From contig NZ_FORN01000009.1 in assembly GCF_900114015.1 (NCBI RefSeq), forward strand, positions 62,001 through 126,000: a stretch of 64,000 nt of DNA. Direction: 5' to 3'. The translations under genes and the position numbers were made by a program. The notes under the pieces were generated by a model. It was not told where the DNA came from. It searched no databases and worked only from the letters and a program-made list of their open reading frames with translations. This DNA is from Caulobacter sp. UNC279MFTsu5.1. GTDB taxonomy: Bacteria > Pseudomonadota > Alphaproteobacteria > Caulobacterales > Caulobacteraceae. Every line of letters starts with the position of its first letter. The stretch's first letter is position 1. Below are positions 8,351-16,888 of this stretch, one piece after another.

Positions 8351-9252
8351 CCACTCGGGACATCATGGCCGGCAAAATTGCCGCGTTTCAGTCGATTTAC
8401 ATTCCTTACCCTCCGCAGCTGGCCTTCCATGAGCGCTGTGCATTCTTGGTGGAGCTTGGCCGCGCGACGCGCGGGCGACCACAAAAGGGTATGAGGGTGC
8501 TAGCGCCCTCGGGGTCGGGAAAGACGGCCGCCGCCGAGGCCTTCATTAGGCAGTTCGAAGCCGTCTACCCTCCAACGGAGAGCTTTGTCCCGATCATTCA
8601 CGTGCCCTTGGATCGGGCCACCACGACCAAGAAGTTGATGATGTCCATCCTGGACGCGTTCGGTGACAGCTACTCGAGCCATGGTAACGAGAAGGTCCTA
8701 AAGGCCCGGGTAAAGTTGTGTTTTGAACGATTTGGCACGCTATTGATGATCATCGATGAAGTACAGCATCTGAATTTTCATACCTCAGCCACAAATGATG
8801 CCACCGATACGCTGAAGCGGCTGCTCGACGACGGCGTGGTGCCCATCATATTCATGGGCACCGAGGACGCTCTGGGTATGTTCACCAGGAACATACAGTT
8901 GAGCAGTCGCCTCATCGAGGCCTGCGATCTTTCGCCGCTCGATTGGACGCTTTCGGACAACCGCCAGCTGCTTGTGAACTATATCGCGGCCCTGGACGCT
9001 GCGATGGTCCGGCAGGGAATAGTTGCCGAGCCGACTAAGATCATTGAGCCGTGGGCGGTTGGCTGCCTCCACGCTGTGACGGGCGGTGTGATCGGCCGAA
9101 TATCTCGTCTCTTCGCCATCGCGCTGGATATTGCTCTACGACGCGATGCCACAAGAATCGAGATTTACGACCTGTCCTTGGCCGTCGACCGCTGGGCGGT
9201 GCCCAATGGCATTATCGATCACAACCCGTTTCTGAAGGAGCGGGGCAAATGA
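8347..9252 (+). CDS. tnsC: TnsC/TniB-like AAA+ ATPase, transposition regulator
   Basis: A 301-residue AAA+ ATPase. The Walker A motif is APSGSGKT at 53-60 and the Walker B is LLMIIDEVQH with D137-E138. TnsC proteins assemble on target DNA under control of TniQ/TnsD and activate the transposase. The start is the GTG at 8347, in a GTGA overlap with the tnsB stop; the next in-frame ATG is at 8365. The stop overlaps the tniQ ATG by 4 nt. The size (about 300 residues) fits the short TniB-type rather than the 550-residue Tn7 TnsC. Confidence 0.88.
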   Translation: MTTRDIMAGKIAAFQSIYIPYPPQLAFHERCAFLVELGRATRGRPQKGMRVLAPSGSGKTAAAEAFIRQFEAVYPPTESFVPIIHVPLDRATTTKKLMMSILDAFGDSYSSHGNEKVLKARVKLCFERFGTLLMIIDEVQHLNFHTSATNDATDTLKRLLDDGVVPIIFMGTEDALGMFTRNIQLSSRLIEACDLSPLDWTLSDNRQLLVNYIAALDAAMVRQGIVAEPTKIIEPWAVGCLHAVTGGVIGRISRLFAIALDIALRRDATRIEIYDLSLAVDRWAVPNGIIDHNPFLKERGK

Positions 9253-11147
9253 GTATGGCGGCTCAAATAGCGGCGGAGAGCCGGAGGGGACGGTTGCTGT
9301 TCCCCCTCCAGCCGATCGAGCAGGAAAGCTTCCAGGGCTACATTGTCCGCCTTGCCGAATGGAACGCGTTTGGCGCCCCCAAAGAACTTGTGAAGGCGCT
9401 GGGCTTGGGATCGACGCCGGCTCGACAATGGCCAAGCAGGCCGCAAACCAGAGATGATGATTTCGTCTGGCGATTGGGAGTGGATCACAGCGTCATCGAC
9501 AAGATGCTTTTGTGGTCCGATCCCGAAAGGGCCAGCTACGACGAGCGAGTTGGGCGAGGCAGACGTGTGTCGCTAAGCGGCCTGCGAAAGCAAAACTACC
9601 ATCGCGAGTACTGGTGCTTGTCCCAACTGTCTTTCTGCCCGGAAAGTTGGGACGTCCTACTTGCGACATGTCCTGCGTGTCAAAGCGATCTCGACTGGTC
9701 CTCCTTGCAGGTGGACCATTGCGGTCGCTGCGCTTTCGACCTCAAGCAAGCTGAAACCACCTCAGTCCCCACCAAACTGCGGCCATCGCTGGCATTCATG
9801 GCCGGCCTTCTTAATCGCGATCGTTCCAAGCGCGAGGCGGCGAGGCAGAAGGCGCCGGCGGAATTTCGGTCAATCTCACCTTTTATGATCTTCGATCTGG
9901 CGGCCTTGTTCGGTCGGGCAGCCGATCCAGATCAGGTCGGCGGATTCTATGGCGGCTCCCGGCTTCACACAGAGGGATATGAACCGGCCGTTCTCGCCCA
10001 GGGCGCGCGGATAATTCTCGACTATCCAGCATCGTTCTGCCGGCTGGCGGAAAGGCGACCAAACAGCACCACCTCCGACTTTTTCGCCAACTTGCGGCAA
10101 TTCGGACGCCTGCTGGCGCCTGTGGGGCGGCAACTGACGGACCTTGTCAACAACTGGGAGCCCGTCGCGCACGGGCCGTCTCGTCTCAAACACAATCGCG
10201 AGGAAGAGGGGCAATGGACGCTTCGCGAGGTCGCCGAGCATCTGGGGGTTCAAAACTCTCAGGTCCGCTCATTGGTGGAGGCCGATTTGATAGCGGCGTC
10301 CACCTCGCGGGGAGCTGAGCGGAGCTACCAGTGGTTTTTGCCGGAGGAGGCCGAGCGAGTTAAGGCAATCCTGGCTGGTAGAATTTCGCTGGCAACGCTG
10401 TCGCAAACTTTGGGTCTTCCGGCTCCTGGTATTGAGCAACTGGTTACGTCCGGTCTCTTGCACCTGAACGCGGATTCCGTGGTCGCGGCGCTCCATAGCG
10501 GACCGCAGTTCCGACGGGCGGAAGCGCTGAAAATGCTAGAGGACTTTCGCGCCATCGCGTGCGAGCCGCCGGTCGTCGGCCCTAGGATGGTCTCGCTGGA
10601 GGACGTCTTTCGTGGAATCGGCGCGCGGCCAAAGCCTTGGGCCGCGGTTGTCTCGGCCATACTGGCGGGGAATATTGCGGCCTACTCCAATGGAATCCAA
10701 GCCGAACAATTTCGGATAAAACACCTGGGTGTCAGCGAGGAATTTGCGCGTGAGTTCGTCGCGGGCAAATGGCCGAACCTCCTACTTGTGCGGGGCTTGC
10801 CCGACAGCGCTGGTTTCTCCTGCGCGTTTTCGAGATCCGACGCCGAAAGTCATCTTAATTGTTACCCGCGGGACCTGACGTGGCTACGAACCCACGGCCA
10901 TCTCCCACTCTATACAGACCCGTCCTTCCGACGGGCCGTGGAGGCGCTGGGGCAAGAGCTCATCAGTTCGCGTGAAATCATGTGGCGATGGCGCGTTTCA
11001 CCCACGCTTCGAGAGAGCTTGCCGGCCGAGCATGGAATTGCGCGCAGCAAAGGGCCCTTTTGGCCGAGAAACGCAATCGAAGACCATTTCCGAAAGATGT
11101 TTCGCCAGGCCAATGCGCCAATTTTGTCTCGATCTGAATGGCGATGA
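9249..11147 (+). CDS. tniQ: TniQ-family target-selection protein
   Basis: A 632-residue TniQ/TnsD-like protein. The N-terminus has the typical phrase LFPLQPIEQESFQGYIVRLA (residues 17-36). A zinc-ribbon region follows at about 130-162 with FCPESW, CPAC and CGRC cysteine pairs. The C-terminal half contains helix-turn-helix-like repeats, such as TLREVAEHLGVQNSQVRSLV, which could read a target sequence. TniQ/TnsD proteins recruit TnsC to a chosen attachment site. This is the only TniQ in the operon and its length is closer to TnsD than to the short Cas-associated form, so site-specific targeting is the likelier role. Starts and stops overlap both neighbours by 4 nt. Confidence 0.85.
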   Translation: MSMAAQIAAESRRGRLLFPLQPIEQESFQGYIVRLAEWNAFGAPKELVKALGLGSTPARQWPSRPQTRDDDFVWRLGVDHSVIDKMLLWSDPERASYDERVGRGRRVSLSGLRKQNYHREYWCLSQLSFCPESWDVLLATCPACQSDLDWSSLQVDHCGRCAFDLKQAETTSVPTKLRPSLAFMAGLLNRDRSKREAARQKAPAEFRSISPFMIFDLAALFGRAADPDQVGGFYGGSRLHTEGYEPAVLAQGARIILDYPASFCRLAERRPNSTTSDFFANLRQFGRLLAPVGRQLTDLVNNWEPVAHGPSRLKHNREEEGQWTLREVAEHLGVQNSQVRSLVEADLIAASTSRGAERSYQWFLPEEAERVKAILAGRISLATLSQTLGLPAPGIEQLVTSGLLHLNADSVVAALHSGPQFRRAEALKMLEDFRAIACEPPVVGPRMVSLEDVFRGIGARPKPWAAVVSAILAGNIAAYSNGIQAEQFRIKHLGVSEEFAREFVAGKWPNLLLVRGLPDSAGFSCAFSRSDAESHLNCYPRDLTWLRTHGHLPLYTDPSFRRAVEALGQELISSREIMWRWRVSPTLRESLPAEHGIARSKGPFWPRNAIEDHFRKMFRQANAPILSRSEWR

Positions 11148-11854
11148 TGGAGAACGTGCCTGCAAGATTGGAACGTAAAAAAATTCGGGCAGCGGAAGGT
11201 TATCAAGAGGTTGAAATGGCTTACGACCATTTCAACCGAGAACTATTTGACGGAGGGTTGCCTGGCTGTGTCTTCACGTTCCGGCATCGAGCGAACACTA
11301 TGATTTGTTTTGTTGCCAACAGGTCCGTGCAATATTGCAGCGTTGAGGCTGGCGGCGAGGTCGCCATCAATCCTCAATACTTGTCGGTCGTGCCCCTCCT
11401 GGAGGTGGCGGCCGCGCTCGTTCACGAAGCCGCTCACGTTTGGCAATGGCGGTTCGGCACGCCAAGCCGTCAAGGCTACCACAATCGGGAATGGGCTCAG
11501 AAAATGGAAGAGATCGGCCTGATGCCCTCCGACACTGGGAAGCCGGGAGGCCGAAAGGTCGGTCAGAAAATTGGCGCGTATCCGATCGCCGGCGGCCGCT
11601 TTCTCGCGGCGTGCGAGACGCTGTTCACAGAGGATTTTCGCGCCGCCTGGCGAAATCGCTTTTCAGCTGATTGGCCACATGGCCGACCTGGGAAAAGGCG
11701 CTCGAGCCCGCCAGCTCACCCCGTTTTTCAGCTCAAACGTCCCCATAAGACCCGCACGAAGTTCACTTGCGAGGAGTGTCGGGTCAATGTTTGGGGGAAG
11801 CCGACCCTTCGTATCGTTTGCGTCCCGTGCGATAAACTGATGACGGCCTTCTAG
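11144..11854 (+). CDS. SprT-like zinc metallopeptidase
   Basis: A SprT/Spartan-like protein of about 236 residues. HEAAH at 94-98 is the HExxH zinc and catalytic motif, with a third ligand expected in the GYHNREWAQKM stretch. The C-terminus has a zinc ribbon built from CEEC and CVPC pairs. Eukaryotic Spartan degrades proteins crosslinked to DNA; bacterial homologues are common on plasmids, phages and transposons but poorly characterised. I chose the ATG at 11,144 because it forms an ATGA overlap with the tniQ stop, like every other junction in this operon; ATGs at 11,138 and 11,147 are alternatives. Its place as the fifth overlapping gene suggests a role with transposition complexes, but this is inference. 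Confidence 0.8.
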   Translation: MMENVPARLERKKIRAAEGYQEVEMAYDHFNRELFDGGLPGCVFTFRHRANTMICFVANRSVQYCSVEAGGEVAINPQYLSVVPLLEVAAALVHEAAHVWQWRFGTPSRQGYHNREWAQKMEEIGLMPSDTGKPGGRKVGQKIGAYPIAGGRFLAACETLFTEDFRAAWRNRFSADWPHGRPGKRRSSPPAHPVFQLKRPHKTRTKFTCEECRVNVWGKPTLRIVCVPCDKLMTAF

Positions 11855-11976
11855 CGTCCAACTTCGAGACGGGCGTGGTTCATCCTTGGCGTGACGGATA
11901 TGCCGCCGCAAGCTAGCTGGCCTATCGTCGGAAACAGATAACCGCTCCGAGCGCGATTTCCCTCACGGAGTTCCGC

Positions 11977-12171
11977 ATGTCGCGACCGCTGACCACACCG
12001 AAATCCACTATGTTGCCTACTCAGCTCCCGCCCGCCAAGCCGCGCCACCTGATGTCAGATGCCCAGCGCATGGCGCGCGGGCGAGCCCAGTTTGCCGCGG
12101 GCGAATATATCGAGGTCGAAGATCTGGACGTGTACTTGGACGGTCTGAGCGTCTTCCCGCCACAGGTCTGA
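11977..12171 (+). CDS. small antitoxin-like protein
   Basis: A 64-residue protein preceded by a GGAG Shine-Dalgarno. The C-terminal half, ARGRAQFAAGEYIEVEDLD, resembles the C-terminal part of short RelE/ParE-partner antitoxins (alanine-rich helix, glycine turn, acidic helix). No toxin gene lies on either side: upstream is the SprT-like gene and downstream a hairpin and a secreted mini-protein. It is either an orphan antitoxin-like gene or an unrelated small protein. Confidence 0.5.
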   Translation: MSRPLTTPKSTMLPTQLPPAKPRHLMSDAQRMARGRAQFAAGEYIEVEDLDVYLDGLSVFPPQV

Positions 12172-12233
12172 ACTTATGACCGGGCCTGCCAACTGGGCGG
12201 CTTGCATGACGCTGACAAACCTAACTGGGAGGC

Positions 12234-12258
12234 GGCGGAGCACTCGCTGCGCTCCGCC
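12234..12258 (-). terminator. hairpin after the secreted mini-protein gene
   Basis: GGCGGAGC (12234-12241) and GCTCCGCC (12251-12258) form a perfect 8-bp stem with a 9-base loop. It lies just downstream of the minus-strand gene ending at 12,267. No strong T-tract follows, so it may be a weak terminator or an mRNA-stabilising stem. Confidence 0.4.
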
Positions 12259-12266
12259 TTGGGCCG

Positions 12267-12470
12267 CTATTTGACGGGTTTCGCGCCAGGCGTGCCGCAC
12301 TTGGCGAATTTGCCCTTGGCGTCCTTGCATTTGGCGGCCTTGGCCGCTGCAGCCGGTGGGCACTTGATGAATTTGCCCTTGCCGTCGCGACATTGAGCGC
12401 CTGCGAACGCGGCGTTTGAGGAGGTCAGGGCGAACGCGATGGTCGCGGCAAGTACGATGGAACGGCGCAT
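12267..12470 (-). CDS. secreted mini-protein with two CxDxKGKFxKC repeats
   Basis: A 67-residue protein. The first 23 residues (MRRSIVLAATIAFALTSSNA...) are a clear Sec signal peptide with a likely AFA cleavage site. The mature part contains CRDGKGKFIKC and CKDAKGKFAKC, two near-identical loops each closed by a cysteine pair, separated by an alanine-rich linker. No known family is recognised. It lies downstream of hxsA on the same strand, 170 bases away, so it may belong to the same secreted-peptide system, but this is only positional. Confidence 0.65.
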   Translation of the reverse strand: MRRSIVLAATIAFALTSSNAAFAGAQCRDGKGKFIKCPPAAAAKAAKCKDAKGKFAKCGTPGAKPVK

Positions 12471-12640
12471 GGATTTCCTCCGGTCGGGCGATCCGACAAC
12501 GAGAGCATTTCATGGTCGTGGTGACGCTTTCAAGGCCGGTCGCGCGAGATGGGTTTAGGGAGCGGGGGAGCACGCCAGACGGTGCTGAAGGGCCGCTCCG
12601 TGGCCTCGACGCCAAGGCGCCAGCGACCCTCAAGTTCTGT

Positions 12641-13696
12641 CTATCGGGGAACCTGAAAGATGATGGGCAGCGTGATCACACCGCCATCGCTGGGCGTCCC
12701 GTCGAGTGTGGTCGGCTTCATTCGGAAAAGCCGCGACAGCTTCAGAGCCGCTTCACCAAAACCATAGTCCGCCGGATCTTCCGAAACGATGGAGCAGGCC
12801 TCCAGCGCGCCCCTGGCGTTGACGACGCATGAGATCGTCGCCCGTCCTGCGACTTCCATCCGCTGCGCGCGATCGGGGTAGTAGCGCGCCATGTCCTCGC
12901 CGGTCGGTCGGCGCGCCCAGTCGGGATTGATGATCGTCGGCATTTTGCCAGCTGTGGCGCTGGCCGGCGCGGCAGCGGGCTTGACCTCAGTTCGCGAAGG
13001 CATGCCAATTTCGACGCCGAGCAGACGCAGGGTCTCCAGATCCATCGCGGCGCTGATTGGTAAGTTGTTGGCGGCCTGAAAGCGGCCCAGGGCCACCTTG
13101 GTCTTCGCTCCGAATTTCCCGTCAACAGGCCCGGGATCATAGCCGCGAATGACGAGCGCGACCTGCACCTTGGTCACCATTGACGCGACCTCGCCCGTCG
13201 TCAGCCTTTGGCGCGACGCCACGGTGTCGGCGCCTGTGCTGGCCTCCGCCTCGGTGAGATCCGGCACACCCGGATCTTCCCAGGCCTTCAACGGCGCGGG
13301 ATGGGGTTTGGGCGCTGGCGGGCGGACGATCGGCCGAGGTTTGGGTGCGGGAGGGGGCGTGTAAACCGGCGCTGGGGTCACATAGCCGCCGGAACTGGAA
13401 TAGTGGGAACTGTGGCTGCTGTGTCCGCTGCTGCCGCTGTAGTGGCTGCTGTGGCTACGATGGCTGCTGTGGCTTGAGTGCGAACGGTGGCCAGCGAACA
13501 GCAGAAGACGGTTGCGTTCGGCCGGATCGCGAAACACCAACAGATCCTTCTGGATCTCCGGCGGATCGCCGCGCACACTCTCGTCCGTCGGCATGGGTTC
13601 AGCGGCCAGACTAGGATTGACCGCCAGACCGAACGGGCTGGCCGTGCCCAGCAACAGAGCCAGCTGATCACGCCATTTCATGCGAAAGATCCTCAT
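12641..13696 (-). CDS. hxsA: His-Xaa-Ser repeat protein HxsA
   Basis: The presumed substrate of the Hxs radical-SAM system. After a signal peptide ending around residue 32 comes the His-Xaa-Ser repeat, residues 70-98 (HRSHSSHSSHRSHSSHYS and continuing). A proline-rich spacer follows, then a peptidoglycan-binding-1-like domain (about 164-228, with VQVALVIRGYDPGPVDGKFG), and a TonB C-terminal-like domain (about 255-350). This layout implies an exported, envelope-associated protein whose repeat is chemically modified by HxsB and HxsC before or during export. The nature of the modification is unknown. Its 5' end overlaps the end of hxsC by about 29 nt; the ATG at 13,681 (MKWRDQ) is an alternative start. 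Confidence 0.85.
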   Translation of the reverse strand: MRIFRMKWRDQLALLLGTASPFGLAVNPSLAAEPMPTDESVRGDPPEIQKDLLVFRDPAERNRLLLFAGHRSHSSHSSHRSHSSHYSGSSGHSSHSSHYSSSGGYVTPAPVYTPPPAPKPRPIVRPPAPKPHPAPLKAWEDPGVPDLTEAEASTGADTVASRQRLTTGEVASMVTKVQVALVIRGYDPGPVDGKFGAKTKVALGRFQAANNLPISAAMDLETLRLLGVEIGMPSRTEVKPAAAPASATAGKMPTIINPDWARRPTGEDMARYYPDRAQRMEVAGRATISCVVNARGALEACSIVSEDPADYGFGEAALKLSRLFRMKPTTLDGTPSDGGVITLPIIFQVPR

Positions 13697-14810
13697 ATTG
13701 CAGCGGGCGGACGGCGCGGCTGCGCCAGGCGGGGCCCGCCGAGGCGAAGAAGCCCGCGCAGTGGTCCTTGACCACGCAGGGCGCGCATTCGGCCGGGTAG
13801 CTGTTCTTCCATTCCGAGATCGACTGGCGGGCGAACGGCCACAGGGTCTTGGGAAGGACGCAGAGCGGCAGGTTGTAGATCGACACCGCCATGCCGCGAT
13901 TAGCCAAATGGAAGACCGCGGTCGTCAGCTCCGCCAGATAGTCGACCGGGTCGATCCACAGGCGGTCGCGGTTGCCCTTGGCGAAGCCCATGGGTTCCAG
14001 ACCCATCAGGGCGATATGGGTGACGAACGGCAGGCGGCGATAGATGAAGGCGGCGAGCTGAGGCAGGCGCGCAATGGTCAGCTTGTGCAGCACGACCCGG
14101 ATCTCGACCTGGGCGCCATTGCACGCCAGTTCATAGAGCCCGTCCAGGGTCTCGTCGAACGCCCCGGGCGCGACCACGACCTCGTCGTGAATATCGGGGA
14201 CATCGGCGTAGAGCGGGACCGCCCACGTGGTTCGCTCGCCGCCAGCCCTGATCCAGGTCGCCGCGGCCGTCGCATCCTTGAAGTTTCGGCCGTTAGTCAG
14301 GACGTGCAGGCCGGTGTCGGGCAGTTCCTGACCACAACGCTCCAGAACGGCCGTCAAACCGTCGCCCAGCAAGGTCGGCTCGCCGCCGGTGACGCCCAGC
14401 TGCTCCTCGCTCTTGTCGATCAGGGGGATGGTGGCCAGTAGTTCCGACACCCGCCAGCTGTCATCTTCGTCGCGAGGCGGCTGCGAGCACATCAGGCAAA
14501 GGCTGTTGCAGCGCTCGGTGGCGAAGAGGGAGTTGGTGCGCGCGCCGCGCCGCCAGACCACCGAGACCATGCTGCTGCCTTCGCGCAGCCGAACGACGTC
14601 GCCCGCGGCGATCACGCGCGCGTCTCGCGGCGCGCTCAGGCGGACTTCATCATGGTCACCGCCGATCCAGCCGTCATCGACGAAACGCGCGCGTTGATGC
14701 GAGGGCAAGGGGCTTGCCGCCCATTCGTCGTCATCCAGCAGCTTGAGGATCCGCACGCCGTCGACGCCGCTGATCTTGCCGTGGGTGTGCAGCGCCAGGC
14801 CAAGGGTCAT
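13668..14810 (-). CDS. hxsC: radical SAM maturase HxsC
   Basis: A 380-residue radical SAM protein. The iron-sulfur site CxxxCxxC is C101, C105 and C108 in ERCNSLCLMCSQPP, a context characteristic of HxsC. A C-terminal cysteine group (CAPCVVKDHC) may bind a further cluster. Radical SAM enzymes generate a 5'-deoxyadenosyl radical; in this system the likely target is the His-Xaa-Ser repeat of the adjacent HxsA. The gene overlaps hxsB by 4 nt and hxsA by about 29 nt, so the three form one operon reading leftwards. Confidence 0.87.
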   Translation of the reverse strand: MTLGLALHTHGKISGVDGVRILKLLDDDEWAASPLPSHQRARFVDDGWIGGDHDEVRLSAPRDARVIAAGDVVRLREGSSMVSVVWRRGARTNSLFATERCNSLCLMCSQPPRDEDDSWRVSELLATIPLIDKSEEQLGVTGGEPTLLGDGLTAVLERCGQELPDTGLHVLTNGRNFKDATAAATWIRAGGERTTWAVPLYADVPDIHDEVVVAPGAFDETLDGLYELACNGAQVEIRVVLHKLTIARLPQLAAFIYRRLPFVTHIALMGLEPMGFAKGNRDRLWIDPVDYLAELTTAVFHLANRGMAVSIYNLPLCVLPKTLWPFARQSISEWKNSYPAECAPCVVKDHCAGFFASAGPAWRSRAVRPLQYEDLSHEMA

Positions 14811-16246
14811 TGGGGCACATATCCCGCGTCGATCACCTCATCGCGCGCACGGTTGAATGCCCAGGCGGTGAAGGTGCGCAGCGTTTCCGGATCCCCCTCG
14901 GCGAGGTGGCCAAACAGGATCTGAAAGAGCCCCATATGCTTGGTGCAAAAGTCACTGGTGGCGCGGTCGCCGATCGGATCGCCGTGAGCCGCCGCATGAT
15001 AGACAGGGTCGGCGCCACAGAACGGCACGAATGCGCAGTCGCGGCAGCCCGGCAACTGCTCGGCGACTGCGCCGGTCGCTAGCCAACGCATGGCGGGTGA
15101 ACTCATCAGAGTTTCGAAAGACTGGTGCACCGTGCCTAGGGTAAAGCGCCTATCGCCGGACTCGGCGGCCATGCGCGCCTCGTCGGCCGGATAGACCTGG
15201 CCATCATAGTTGTAGACCAGGACGCCCAGGCCCGCGCCGGCCGGTGAGCGCAGATCGACGTAGCCTGAGCCGAACGGCGTCATGATGTGGCGTAGCAGGA
15301 TCGAGGCGTAAGTCTCGACCATCGGCTCGCCCCGTCGATTGAGCTCCAGCAGATATTGGAGAGCCTGATTATAGAAGGCGACGAACGCGCCCATGTCGTA
15401 GCCGATCGCGCGCCGCGTCTTGCGGGCGAAGCCATAGGGGCTGATCGGCCGCAAGAAGATCGAAGCAAAGCCAAGCTCGCGGTAGACATCGATGACCGCC
15501 TTGGGGTCCGCCATCGCCGCCCGTGTCAGCGTCGGCATGGCGGCGACGCCCTCGTGTCCGACGACAGCACGCGCTCGAGCCAAGCTTTCAACGGTGCGGG
15601 CGAAGCTGTCGTGGGTTGGATTGGGCCGTTGGCGATCATGCAGCGGCGCCGGGCCATCGATCGAGGTCGAAATATGGATCTGGTGGTCGCGGCAGAACGC
15701 CAGTTCATCATGACCTAGGTGGTGCAGGGTCGAGACAAGCGAAAAGCGGATATTGCGTCGGTGGATCTCGTTGAGCTGCTCGATCTCCAAGACGATGCGC
15801 TCGATCAGGTCAAAGCGCAGCGCCGGCTCGCCGCCTTGGAATTCCACCGTCAAGGCCTGAGCCGGGGCCTCGAACACGCGATCGATTGCCGCCCGAGCGT
15901 CGTCCCAGGACATGTCGAAGCCTTCGGCGCCGGTCGCCGCGCGCGACACCTGGCAGTAGCCGCATGCGTGATCGCAGCGCAGGGTGACGACGAAAATGTG
16001 CAACGCCGGACCGTCGAGCAGAAAAGCCTTGCGCGTTCGCTCCGCGGCCGCCTCAAGACCGACGCCGCCTCCTCCAGGTCGCTCGATCATCCCGAGCGCC
16101 AGAAGATCGTGAAAACGAGCGTGCTCCGATGTCAGGCGTCCAGCCTGCAGAGCCTCGCGATCGGCCCGCGACAGGATGGCGTATTCGCCCCGCGCATTGG
16201 TCACCAGGCTCTGTGATCTCGCCATGAGGTCGATGGACCGCAGCAT
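14807..16246 (-). CDS. hxsB: radical SAM/SPASM maturase HxsB
   Basis: A 479-residue radical SAM enzyme with a SPASM-type C-terminus. The cluster ligands are C91, C95 and C98 in TLRCDHACGYCQVSR. The auxiliary-cluster region includes CRDCAFVPFCGADP. It is the first gene of the hxs operon. The ATG at 16,246 is preceded on the minus strand by GGGGGAAGG, a good Shine-Dalgarno. Canonical loci also carry hxsD, usually next to hxsB; the 216 bases to the next gene upstream are too short for it and show no candidate frame. Confidence 0.87.
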   Translation of the reverse strand: MLRSIDLMARSQSLVTNARGEYAILSRADREALQAGRLTSEHARFHDLLALGMIERPGGGGVGLEAAAERTRKAFLLDGPALHIFVVTLRCDHACGYCQVSRAATGAEGFDMSWDDARAAIDRVFEAPAQALTVEFQGGEPALRFDLIERIVLEIEQLNEIHRRNIRFSLVSTLHHLGHDELAFCRDHQIHISTSIDGPAPLHDRQRPNPTHDSFARTVESLARARAVVGHEGVAAMPTLTRAAMADPKAVIDVYRELGFASIFLRPISPYGFARKTRRAIGYDMGAFVAFYNQALQYLLELNRRGEPMVETYASILLRHIMTPFGSGYVDLRSPAGAGLGVLVYNYDGQVYPADEARMAAESGDRRFTLGTVHQSFETLMSSPAMRWLATGAVAEQLPGCRDCAFVPFCGADPVYHAAAHGDPIGDRATSDFCTKHMGLFQILFGHLAEGDPETLRTFTAWAFNRARDEVIDAGYVPQ

Positions 16247-16462
16247 GGCCTTCCCCCGAAAGCGTTGCTTTGGCGAGGCTAGTCGCTTTTCGGTGGAGAT
16301 TGAAATGGAAACTCACGCGAAGGAAGTTTCGCGTTGGTAGCGATGCGGCTGGTCCGGCTTGGGCGGTGGGGCACGTAGCTCGCCTCACCAGCTTGCCTCC
16401 CGCACTGGTCAGGAATGTCTCTGACCTGACGCTGGTCTTCTGTGACCGGCCAGCCCCGCTGT

Positions 16463-16888
16463 CTATCGCCCGCGGCCGCCTTGGGCGATGCCAGCCTGGG
16501 CCATGATCTTTCCGATCGGCCGGCCATCGACCTTGCACGCGGCAATTACACGGTCATAGCTGCGGGTTGACCTGTTGTGACCGCGCTCGACGGTGCAGAT
16601 CGCGCGACGGCCGACGAGACCATCCATGACCGCCTTGGCTTGGCGTCCGTCGGCCTCGTTGAGCTCAGGTGCGAACCACTGGGCCTCACGGATTTCGACC
16701 CATGACCGAGGATCGGACGAAGGGCCCACGCATAGACTGTCGCCATCGCCAGCGTACCGGACCAAGCCGGTTATTCGCTGGCCGGGCTTGTAGCTCTCGA
16801 CCGGCGCTGTGCAGGGGTCAGCGAGAGCTGGGGCGGCAACAGCCAGGATGGAGGCGGTGAGGACAAGGCGGATCATGCGCCGCTTCAT
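16463..16888 (-). CDS. secreted thermonuclease-like protein
   Basis: A 141-residue protein from the ATG at 16,888 (MKRRMIRLVLTASILAVAA, a clear signal peptide). The mature part follows the staphylococcal-nuclease pattern: a DGDSL strand, WVEIREAQWFAPELNE with the APE motif, and RSYDRVIAACKVDG. A longer frame starting at 17,005 would bury the signal sequence and is unlikely. It should be a secreted or periplasmic calcium-dependent nuclease, though conservation of every catalytic residue cannot be confirmed by eye. It lies just upstream of the hxs operon on the same strand, with a 216-base gap. Confidence 0.7.
   Translation of the reverse strand: MKRRMIRLVLTASILAVAAPALADPCTAPVESYKPGQRITGLVRYAGDGDSLCVGPSSDPRSWVEIREAQWFAPELNEADGRQAKAVMDGLVGRRAICTVERGHNRSTRSYDRVIAACKVDGRPIGKIMAQAGIAQGGRGR

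Larger units (their letters stand above)
4779..11854 (+). mobile_element. Tn7-like transposon core (TnsABC-TniQ), right end not located
   Basis: Left-end repeats are followed by tnsA, tnsB, tnsC, tniQ and a SprT-like gene in one tightly overlapping operon. The presence of tnsA implies cut-and-paste transposition. The tniQ gene supplies target selection, and no Cas genes or CRISPR array accompany it, so this is not an evident CRISPR-guided element. The coordinates cover only the part I can support. The right boundary is not visible; some or all of the downstream Hxs and defence genes could be cargo. Confidence 0.65.

Noticed and set aside
9249..11147. TniQ as evidence for a CRISPR-associated transposon
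   Set aside because: No Cascade, Cas12k or array is seen near it, and the protein is long, like target-site-specific TnsD/TniQ proteins.
16250..16330. GATTGAAATGGAAAC near the hxsB start as the missing right end of the Tn7-like element
   Set aside because: Only one partial match to the repeat core and no 21-base periodic array. It may instead be part of the hxsB promoter.
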